From Strongylocentrotus purpuratus (taxonomy: Eukaryota > Echinodermata > Echinoidea > Camarodonta > Strongylocentrotidae), in assembly GCF_000002235.5 (NCBI RefSeq), contig NW_022145607.1, forward strand, positions 37,914,529-37,978,528: a DNA stretch of 64,000 bases. The letters are read 5' to 3'. Made by a program: the position numbers and the translations under genes. The stretch's first letter is position 1. Each line of letters opens with the position of its first letter. A model generated the notes under the pieces. It saw nothing but the letters and a program-made list of their open reading frames with translations. It was not told where the DNA came from and made no database searches. Below, piece by piece: positions 33,769 through 43,840 of this stretch.

Positions 33769-34089
33769 AACCTCGTGTTGTTCAAGCATCTTATAGCGAA
33801 TACACATGCAGATCTTCATGTTCCTTCATTTTGATGAGGAATGTACTTTAGTAAGGAAAAATCATCTTCTGCTTCACTATCAAGTGACTCGTTATATGGA
33901 TTGTTGCATACATCAAGTTGGTAAGGTCCAAACACACACTGCTACATGGTAGTCTGTAACATCTGCAGGTACAGTAAGGTATGCAATAAGCAGTACAGCA
34001 GTTGCAATGAATTAACTGGAGAAGATTACTAGGTACAGCCGCCGTATTCAACATTATTGTTCTCTAATTTCCAGCCCAAGTCTGTGACG

Positions 34090-34460
34090 TCCATGTCTTT
34101 AATATAATTCACTCTCCATCCATGCCATGACTTGGTAGTATGTTCTGAGGGAGTGGAATTTGGTGGAGGCTGGCGTAGGAGGGAGTCGCATTGGAAATTT
34201 TCTTGACAAACAAGTTGTATCGTAATGATGCAACTGAGTCATTATAGCAGCAACCAAATATGAAAGCCATTTCTTTGATACCAAGTTCCTCTATTGTTCC
34301 TGTGGCTGACTTGAAAGAAGGAAAGTACTGGCACTGGATTTTTAAGTGGGGCTGCATTTCACAAGTTTCTGGAAGACTGCTCTCTTTCCTATTCCGAATA
34401 TCCTGGAATTCGAATCGCAACCAGTGTAGGCATGTCGAAAAAGTAGTTGTGAGCATAGAT
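34090..34460 (-). pseudogene. decayed fragment of an unnamed invertebrate protein family
   Basis: Two overlapping minus-strand frames carry SFKSATGTIEELGIKEMAF then DSVASLRYNLFVKKI, and after a frameshift LPPTPASTKFHSLRTYYQVM. The combination S-L-x-x-L-R-Y, L-P-P-T and H-S-x-R-x-Y-Y-Q-V resembles, from memory, uncharacterised proteins common in invertebrate annotations. That recollection could not be checked. The fragment lies in the core of the long-arm element, so it may be what that element encodes or captured. Confidence 0.4.
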
Positions 34461-35372
34461 CTTTACCCAGGTCCACTTTCAAATGCTTAATGTTATACAC
34501 CTTCGGATTTTTGATTTTTCCTTACTAAAATACATTCTTCATCGAAATAAAGGAAAATGAAGATCTGCATGTGTATTCGCTATAAGATGACATGAACAAC
34601 ACGAGGTTTAAAACATTTTTAATTGTATGGTAGGTATTATGAATGTGTGTTTAAATATTATTATTAAGTTGTTACTTTGTCTTTTTGTCTTTGTCACTCC
34701 CCCCCCCCCCCTCTCGGCCACTCCCTCAGTGTTGACAATGACCTGTCAATAGTTGAAAGTACCCTTTTTTCTAGGGGGGGGGGGGTCAGTGACACCATAA
34801 GGGTGAGAGAGAAAACATCATAAGCTCATTTCCTGTTTATAAAGTGCGTTATAAATTGAAAAAAATTAGTGTTTTTGTGGCCCTTTGGACGCCATATTTG
34901 ATTTCGTGGTTTCCTGAACCACTGATTAAAGTTCTAACTTATCCTAATGGATTATATGACCCCGAAAACTATAGCATAGACACCCCCAATTATGTCTCTC
35001 GGATGGATAATAAGTGACTTATGGTCATTGTCATGTTATGGCGGCCATTTTGGACGCCATCTTGGATTTGGGGGTTTCCTAGACCATCACAAAACATTCT
35101 TACTTGTTTCAATGGATTCTCTGACCCCCGAAACCATGGGAAAGACACCAAAAGTATGTCTCTAGGAAGGATAATAAGTGATTTGTGGCCATTTCTAGGT
35201 ATCGGTGGCCATCTTGGACGCCATTTTGAAAATAATAGCTTTCTGAAACTTCTATTTTGGTATACTTTTAGTATGTTATTCCTGAGGTCGAATACTACTA
35301 GAAACCGTTGAAAAACCTTTTGTTGCAATTTTTTGGGTTCGGGTTGTTTTCTACCGTATATTGACCTGACTA

Positions 35373-37080
35373 TTGATAGTCATGTGGCCTTTGGAAATCC
35401 CACCATGTTTGAATTTGTTTGTGCTATAATACTGGCTATTTCCTCTTCTAGTGTAGACGTACATTTATTGCCATTGTGATTGTTCTTTTTATTCAAATGT
35501 GAATATGGAATGAATGGAATATTTATACCCGTGCTAAATACGAACTGACCAAGGATTAGGCCGTGCTGTTGTGGTTTAGTAATATGAGAGAAGCTGCTGT
35601 CCACGGTGTTTCAGAGATTTACATATTACATGGTTTAGAAAATACACACTGTCTAGGAGAAGTTTGACATGTACCTTCTCGATGTAACATTTGTCAACAA
35701 TCTCTTGATGTGACCCCCCCCCCCCCACCTGAGTGTTGAAAAATCATATGCCGTTCTCAAATATAATAGCGCCTATACGGCTCTATGACTATGCGCATTT
35801 AAGGATTTTTAATAGGCCTATTACTGTAGACCAGCCATTAAAACAAAACATTGTATACGGCATTTTGGTGGTAATGCATGGCAATCAATACTAAAACTCT
35901 TGCGAAAATACCAAAGAATAGTATAAAGGTGAATGCCACACGCATTTTGTTTTTGTTTTACTACAAATGTCATTGGCTTATCATTTGAGAAAGAATTAAA
36001 AAGATCATGATTTTAATATTTTAACCGAATATATATTATCTGAAATAGACCTTTCAAATGAAATAATTTTAAGTGTGAGTCTGATGTAATGTACCTATTT
36101 AATATTCATTTGAAAGTTAAATATATTACACACTAAAGTCGACGCAATAAAACATGAACGTGTGATTTGCTTAGAAAATGGGGTTATTAAAAATAATTAT
36201 ATACATTGTAAAGGTTGCTTTAATAATCTGTCCATTGAAACAATTGTGCTTGATTAAACATGTAATATATAATGTCTTGCCACTCAATGAAAAAAATTAT
36301 TAGATAATATGATGGATAAGTCATGTTATGCTATCGCAAATAAATTGATATGTTTTTACACGGTGCGCATTTGAGTGGAAAACAAACCTATAATAATATA
36401 CAAATAATAATAACGATAATAATGCTAATGCTGCTACTAAGACTGTGGACGCTAGATGGCGTAATCTCTGTAATCATATAAAACACTGGGTAGAAGAGTT
36501 CAATGCACTAAAATTCCTCTAAATTTCGGTTTTTAGTATTTTAAACATTATTTAGAAGCTTAACATGAGTAAGATGAGGTTTGTAAAGCTTTCCCATCTC
36601 GTACGATTGCTAAGTCTTCGTAAATTGGATCGCTGGACGATCGTGTAGTGTTCGTTCGGCTTTAGGCTGAAATCTTAAAGTCTTTTAATCAATCTTATCA
36701 TGCTTATACAACTTTCATAAAGTGATATTCATATTATATACTCCTTTTCCTCACTGGATGTCGAAACATTTCCTAAAGCTTCCACTTGCTTTGTATAACA
36801 GACCCGAAATCATGTTCCATAGCCTAGGCTCAGTTTGTAAATTTCTTAATTTGATTCCAATGTAGCCAATTCTAATTCATCTATTTATTCATCGACAGCT
36901 CATTGACCTTATGTATATTATTTCTACTATATTTTTCTATTTTTATTTAATTTGAATTCCAACCTCAAGTTTTGGTTGAAATAAAGTCTGCGCGATCCTG
37001 TTGAAACTTAATCTCAACGTATAACAAAACCTGTCATAATACGATAATCTTTCATTATTCCTGTAATAGTCATCTGAAAT
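35373..37080. other. unassigned AT-rich stretch
   Basis: A C run lies at 35717-35728 and short AAT repeats near 36395-36430. No exon or RNA gene was recognised. Confidence 0.4.
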
Positions 37081-37084
37081 CCAT

Positions 37085-37880
37085 TCAAGAGGCGGCGCTC
37101 CGGGAGGGAGGGGCAGGGGTACGGTGCCTTCCCAATTTTTTAAGTACCCCAAAAGTGCCCCCTTTTACATAGGAAAAGTGTCAAATTTTACTATGACAAG
37201 TGTCCCTTTTCCACTTTCATAAGTGCCCTATTTCAGAGAATTGCTCCTCTCCACATCCGATAAGTGTCCACTCCGTCTCTTATAATTGCCGCTATTTAAA
37301 TCCGAGAGGTGCCCATTTAACTTTGACAAATGGCCCTTTTCCTTTTACGAATTGCCCTTTCGGCTTCTATTGAGTTCCCCTTTTCATCTCTGATAATCGC
37401 CTCTTTTATTTGACATGTTCCCCCTTTTTCTTGTGATAAGTGCCCTCATGTTGTTTTATAAAGAGCCTATTCCCCTCATACATTCCCCTTTTCACTTCTA
37501 ATAATGTTCCTATTAATATCTGATAGATGCCCATTTTTCTTCAACAAAAGCCCCCTTTCCTTTATTAAACTGTGCCATATTTTCATCTCTGATGAGTGCC
37601 ACTTTCACCGTGCGAGGATTACTAAATTTTCACCTCTAATAAGTCCCCTTTTTACTTTGACACGTGCTTTTTTGTTTTCTAAAAGGTGTCCTTTTCCCTT
37701 TTGATTATTGCCCCCTTTTCCTTTCTCCATAACATGCACCCCTAATTTAAAGCGACTTTTAGTAAATTTTCTTCCATAGCTCGCTCGCATCACTATTTGA
37801 TATAGTAAATATAGTTATGTTCCTTTTTGAAAGTCTTTTCGGACTTTTTAAAATTAAATTTTGCTTAAAACCCATCAGGA
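37085..37880. repeat. minisatellite element AAGTGCCC..., copy 1
   Basis: Starts in a GC-rich segment (GGCGCTCCGGGAGGGAGGGG), continues as about 20 degenerate 25-32 bp units of CTGATAAGTGCCCNTTTTC, and ends CCCCTAATTTAAAGCGAC then AAACCCATCAGGATT. The same order of parts occurs at 41390-41970. Confidence 0.75.
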
Positions 37881-38079
37881 TTTTTTTCTCTCTCTTTGTA
37901 AGATTTGTTTTTCTTGCACTGCTACCTTACTGTCGTAGGAAATTTTGATTATGATGTTAATAGCTTGAATATAATGAATTCATTCAAATGGCAATTCATT
38001 GATACTAGACGGGACTATTTTATGCATGTATAATATGCAACTGTATTCACGGAAAAGCCTCAGTACGATTGTGCAATGA

Positions 38080-38460
38080 AGTGGAAATGGCTTTTCACAG
38101 ACATGGTTTTAACACTAGACTTGCCAATAGGTTAAATGTTGTTTTACCCAAGCCTAATCTTGAGTGTTTTTAGAATTGTTTTAGATACACTGGTGGTAAA
38201 AATCTGGAATAGTTTACCTTTTGCTTTTCAAAATGCTAAATATATCGATGTCTTTAAACGTATGTACAAGGACAATTTGTTTAAACCTGTGTGATACAAT
38301 GCCGATTCATATACTGCTCTTGACATGGCTTATTTCTCTCTATCTCTCTCTCTCTCTCCTTCTCTTTCTCCCTTTCCCTCTCCTTCTCTTTCTTTCATTC
38401 TCTCTTTCCTTCTCTACTTTCTACCAATTTCCTTATATTTTTTTTTCTCTTCTAATCTTT
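38080..38460 (+). pseudogene. LINE RT C-terminus and CT-rich 3' UTR
   Basis: HGFNTRLANRLNVVLPKPN and, after a stop and a frameshift, IWNSLPFAFQNAKYIDVFKR are the last conserved blocks of CR1-like RT proteins; a stop follows at 38297-38299. A (CT)n tract starting 40 bp later parallels the 3' UTR at 510-1119. Confidence 0.7.
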
Positions 38461-41389
38461 TTGGTGATATTTTAATGCCTTCTTTTAAAGTGATTTGATG
38501 TTTTTCTGCTGTTAATTTCAATTATTCAAAATTCAAGCAAGATTCCATGTTTTCAAGAAAAGCCTTTGCTTAAAAAGTATGCGTAAATTGTAATGTTGGT
38601 AAACCGGTTCATTGCCCATTCAAACAGAAGAATTGCATTAGAAAAAATAGAGCTCAAACTTCTTTTGTTAACCCGATTTGAGCAAAAATAATCCTTTAGA
38701 CTAGGGTCGGGTTTGACTTTTAGCAGAATAAAGGCCGTAGAGAAAATTTCCAAGTCTGTGACACTACCTTTCTCATCGACAGAACATCTGCTGATATTTA
38801 GAAGGGCATTAAGTTTTGCGCACAAATTGTACATTGTATCACAGTGTATTACTAATGTCCTTCTGGTTCTTGACAATGGGATAGCAGAAATATAAAAGCA
38901 AACGTATGTTACATTTACATTACATTGTGTTATTTTCCAATTATTTGATAACGGGGGATAAATCAGGTCAGTTTAGGCCGTATTAGGAAATGACATTTTG
39001 AAATGCAAATACAAATTTTTGGATGAACATGAGGGGAAATTGACTGCATCTAGAAGTGCAAAAAAAGTAATTTTTGTGTGACAAAGCACTTCCTTAAAAA
39101 TCCTTGATCACTGTTGTATGTCTTCATTTTGTTCCAATTTCAAACGAAACAATATACACTCACAGCTTTTATGGCTATAAAAAATCATATTGCAAGCTCC
39201 TGGCAGCCCCCTACAGTTCTTAGCACTTCAGAAAAAGGAATCAGTCATAGTTGATTCTCTGAAAGGTCATGAAGGAAATAATGTACATCGGTCTGGACTC
39301 TACAGCGCCCAAGTCGGTGCAGCACCCTTGTCTGCACATAATTATGCGCAACTGCATGAATCTATAGTGAAACTCAACACCAACGAAGATAAATTGTTCG
39401 TCTCTATCATACCATACATATTCATGCAACATAAAATAATCATATAAAAGAATACAAATAAAACCCCTAAAACATAGTAAGAAAGTTTAATTTTATTCAC
39501 AAACCAAGACATGCTATCTTTCACATCCAAATTCCCAACTTCATGTCAAATAAATGAGTGCACAGACCCTTCTATCTTGTAAGGTCAAAAATGACACAGC
39601 CGCCTTTTCTAGCAAAAAATAACATTGCTCTTGTATGGATTTTGATGACATTTTCTCAAACTTACTTTATAGGATATAAGGAATGATAAAAGATTAAGCA
39701 TTAAGACGAATATAAAAGAAAATACAGGGTCCTTCAATCCTCATCATTCATTCATTCATGTTGACAAACCAGCATCAACAGTGCATCAATCAATGATTAA
39801 AAAGTACTCTGCGTAAACTAAATGATAATAAGTAACCGATACATGTAAAAACAATTATCTACGTACCACCACAAGAAAATATGAATCGACTTAATAAGCG
39901 AACAGAAAATTCAGGAGATTATAATGAAACGCTAAGTTAGCTGTAAATTAGCTGTTACTAAAGACAATTATATATTCATATACATCTGACATGTCTGAGT
40001 AAACAAAAGTTAACAAAATTATATATCTATAAAGCCCTCTTAACAAACAACCGACAGCTTACCAATGATATAATATATCTTTGTGAGTGAAAATCATATC
40101 TTTTTACACAATTTATTCTGTTTCAAACATTAGGCCCTTACACAACAAATGAATTATTTACATAAGAGTGGAGACAATGAAAACACAAGTGTGACTATAC
40201 ACATACCATGATAATTTTACGGTCTAAAAACAGTTGGATAACATTTTACCCATTAAAGTGACTCGGTAACATTGCTTCAGATTCTGAAACAAAATCATTG
40301 GATTTAGTTATGCTGCAATCATAATTATAAACCTTTGGTCTGTCAGGAATCCCATGACTTCTACAAGCCGATCGCCTGTCTGATTATCAACATATTTATG
40401 ATTGAAAATCGAAACTTCAATTTTGGTTTTCCTAGCGGTTTTTTTTATAACTATACAGTCTACTGGGAAAAATGAGTATGTTAAAATGAGTATGGTAAAA
40501 CCGGGCATTCAAAGATTTTTACTGTTTTGAGGCACTTCATAATCATTTTGAAGCGCATTTTTGTTTACGGCTTCAATATTACACCATATCACAGACAATG
40601 AGTAACACGTAGGGCCATGCATCTTAGATTTAACACTGTTAAACGATGCCTTTAAGCCTCGCTCAGATATGATGCAGTAATACCACGGCCGTTTTTATTA
40701 TGACGTGAAGTGTAATACGTTTCACATTTCTGTATCTCATATTAACACAGAGCTCAGTAAATACATGCATGTCCTTTGTTGTGCACAGTTGCCATTTACT
40801 GCATACGGTTTACCGCGTCATATGTATTGGGTAAAATGGGAACATGCATGATTGTTGGGTAAAATTAGTTTTAGGTGTGATATGTTCCTCAAATTGGGTA
40901 CAGATTTTTCCAGTAATATTTTATCCAACAAACAATCCAGTTTCCAATTCACTCAATTTTAACGAACATATCGAGTAAGCGAAAAATATAGTACTAATTT
41001 CAATGATATGCATAATAATAAAATATGACCGGATAAAGTAACGATCCCTCACCATAGCAAATCTGCATCGAGAATCAAGCGAATGAAATACATATTAAAG
41101 AAGACAACATAATTATAATGAAAAAATGCCTCATGAATATAAACAAACAATACATTTGAGTGAGCGATATTTAACACCCATTTTTAATGTAACAAAACAT
41201 AATGACATAAAATGAATGACAGACATTTCCGAATCCAAATATTGTAGTTAAATTTTGGGAAACAAAAAAAACCACCAGAAGATGTGAATCATCTAAAATA
41301 AGGACTACATATTCTAAACAACTTTACATGTACACAAACGATTAGTATTTCAATTGTGCATATTACTACGAGCATTTAATGTTTGTAGC
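38461..41389. other. unassigned AT-rich intergenic or intronic stretch
   Basis: No coding exon, tRNA or clear tandem array was recognised over nearly 3 kb. The phrase TTAAAGTGACTCGGTAACAT at 40253 also occurs at 31040. Exons of the EMI/EGF gene's 5' end could be hidden here. Confidence 0.35.
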
Positions 41390-41970
41390 AGAGTAGCCGG
41401 AGCCGGTGGAGGGATGAGGGCACGTACCCTAAAGTGCCTCTATTCAATTCAGAGAGGTACCCATTTTACGTTAACAAGTGCCCTTTTTAGTTTGTAATAA
41501 GTGCGTATACCCCTTCTGATAATTGTCCTTTTCATTATTGTTGAGTGTCACTCCTCACCTCTGATAACTGGTCTATATCCTTCTGTTGATTAAATGCCGC
41601 TTTTCTTTATTAATCAGAGCCACTGCCTCTTCTTACAAATACTCCCTTCTGTCACCTCTGATATCGTTTGTAATAATTGACCCATTCCGTTCTCACAAGT
41701 GCCCTTATTCATTTCAGATGAACTCTGTAATCAGTACCCCTTTTATTCTGACACGTGCCCCTTACATTTTCTAGTGCCATTTTTCTTCTGATAATAGGCC
41801 ATTTCCTTTTTTATAAGTGTCCTTTTTCCGATCTCATAACGTAAGTATCCTTTTCACTTTGGCTATGTGCTGCCCTTACCTTTCACCATAATACGCTCCT
41901 AATTTAAAGCGACCAAGAACAACATTCTTGTTAATGATTAGACTGTGCTAAAAACCCTATCGGGATTGTT
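41390..41970. repeat. minisatellite element AAGTGCCC..., copy 2
   Basis: It has the same part order as 37085-37880: GC-rich head with GGAGCCGGTGGAGG, degenerate AAGTGCCCTTTTT units, then CTCCTAATTTAAAGCGACC and AAAACCCTATCGGGATT. Confidence 0.75.
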
Positions 41971-42339
41971 TTTTCCCCTCTTTATATGCAAAATTTTTTC
42001 CACTGCGGCCTCACAAATCTTAATATATTTGCTCGCTCGCAGATAAATATGCTAACCATCACACCTAACTGCAAAGTATGATGCTTAAGCAGTATTTTGG
42101 ACAATGTATAAGAGAAAAGAAAAGAAAAAACATTGAATTTATCCCTATATACCAATGAATGTCTAAATATTGTATATTTTCGCCGTGAGACTTTCTTTTT
42201 GTAGGTGCCCTATTTCCATCCTGGTTTGCAGTACACATTAAATTGTCTTCATGTTTAATGTTAACTAATTCCACATACTAAGAATCTTGCTCTACGATTG
42301 GTCAAAAGTAAATCACGTGATGAAAGATAGTTCGCCCAT

Positions 42340-42480
42340 TATTGATGGGAGAAGCAAAAAGTTCGTTACACTGTGTAGATAGTACTACTACCTACACAGT
42401 GCAACGCACTTTCACTGAAGATAGAGGTACTATCCTAACAGGGCAACGCACTTTCACTGAAGATTATCCAAAAGCGCTCT
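42340..42480. repeat. hairpin and short tandem duplication
   Basis: CACTGTGTAG and CTACACAGTG form a 10-bp stem at about 42370-42400. Then CAACGCACTTTCACTGAAGA occurs twice, about 50 bp apart. Confidence 0.7.
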
Positions 42481-42574
42481 TAAACAGGCGTAATTAAGCG
42501 CGCTTTACCAATGAGCGCAATTAAAGCAAACACATGCGCGCACCGTACCCTCAAGGGTTGGGCTAAAACTTATC

Positions 42575-42765
42575 TGCCATAGTTTACAAGAGGGATAAGA
42601 GCGCCCTGCAAGGTCACTGGACAGGTGGTTATCTCATCAACTCAGCTCTCAATTAACATAAGAAAAAGAGGATCATGGGGGACCAAGGGTCACCGATTAG
42701 GCATTGTTTGTTATATAGAGGGCGCAAGTAGCTACAAGTAGGGCAGTGGGCCTTTAAACTTGTAA
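42575..42765. mobile_element. second copy of the 190-bp module (inverted)
   Basis: It matches 33578-33768 in reverse, through CAAGGTCACTGGACAGGTGG and CACCGATTAGGCATTGTTTG. Confidence 0.7.
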
Positions 42766-42854
42766 CTTTTTGGTGTCAATTCGGGCCTGGTGTCTTTCAT
42801 CTAGATGCACACACGACCTTTTCTTTTTGTAGTTAAATTGTTTTAGATGTGGAA

Positions 42855-43030
42855 TATAAAGCAAATAATCACCTTTTGGTTTCAGGCGATGGCAAACTAT
42901 CACTTCCTCGTCGATCAGAATGTATACGCTTTCTTTCCTCAGCTTCGCTTCGGAAAGATAGCTACATCCAGATCGCCTCGGAAGTGATAGTTTGTCCTAT
43001 CACCTTCACCAGCGGTAGTTATTTGCTTAA
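42855..43030. mobile_element. foldback MITE, copy 2
   Basis: It matches 15985-16165 closely, including GGCAAACTATCACTTCCTCG and AAGTGATAGTTTGTCC. It lies about 300 bp downstream of the adhesion GPCR stop codon. Confidence 0.8.
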
Positions 43031-43201
43031 TACCATTTGAAATATTTAATTAATCATAGCATTCCATAATTTGCATTTAGTAGCTTCAGATATGATATCA
43101 ACGAATTTCAATATTAACAGTTTTGTTGAGTCAGTGTTTAACAAAATAGGCAAACACAATTTTCAAAGAATCTGAATGTACATAAACAAAATCTTTCAAA
43201 T

Positions 43202-43207
43202 TTTATT
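43202..43207 (-). promoter_or_regulatory. candidate polyadenylation signal of the adhesion GPCR
   Basis: The minus strand reads AATAAA about 135 bases after the stop codon. This is a plausible short 3' UTR; no transcript data support it. Confidence 0.4.
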
Positions 43208-43341
43208 TAAACGGTTAAAGGAGAGTGATAATTGTTGACTAGACTCAAAGTTTTCCAAATGAGTGGGCCTATACCAAAAATGAATGTTGGAAGGTAATGT
43301 GAGTAATTCTGGGTAATGCATTAATTTTCTTTATAGACATG

Positions 43342-43840
43342 TTAATCGATTTCAGATTTGCTCAACACAGACTCATTACCTGACATTGGATTATCTGTTC
43401 CGGTCATCGTCGTCTGTTTCATACTCATAGGACCTGACCTTGTCATCGAGAACGAATCGTGGAAACAGCAAAACAGGTGTTCCCGCAAGCAAGCACGGCT
43501 TTGCGGTTGTCGGAGAACGTAGAAAACAAAAATGAAGAATCCTTGGAGTGAGTTGAGTAGGATGAAGATGACGTGGACTGCGAGGTTGAGTTGTTCGATC
43601 ACGGTGAAGTATCCAACGAGCCAGGTCAAGCCAAGTAGGAGGAGGACGCCGATCCCGTTTGTGAGACGGCGCATGATCTCGTGGCGGGCCTCTGATTTCA
43701 ACTCGCTAGCTTTCCCGCCACCTGATTTGATGCGCACGAGACGACGCATAACGAGGGCAAAGATGATCACGTTATGAGTGAGAATGAAGGCCATTGGGAT
43801 AAGGAGACCGCCCACGAGTGGCCATTTCTGAAGAAAACAG
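43342..43840 (-). CDS. aGPCR last exon: TM5-TM7 and tail
   Basis: A 499-nt exon: [20 protein letters not shown] (ECL2 and TM5), [16 protein letters not shown] (TM6), [20 protein letters not shown] (TM7), then a 50-residue Ser/Thr/Met-rich tail and TAA. The acceptor is CAATTGTACAG, needed to keep the frame from the TM4 exon. Confidence 0.95.

Larger units (their letters stand above)
32085..35372. mobile_element. 3.3-kb element with very long inverted arms
   Basis: TAGTCAGGTCAA at the left and its inverse at the right are flanked by TTG on both sides (32082-84 and 35373-75). The arms can be followed for about 800 bp of shared sequence: left 32085-32650, 33422-33578 and 33770-33870; right 34535-35372. 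The left arm is interrupted twice (32652-33421 and about 33578-33768). The core between the arms (33870-34535) holds a decayed protein fragment on the minus strand. Each arm carries several AAGATGGC words. The superfamily was not recognised. Confidence 0.78.
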
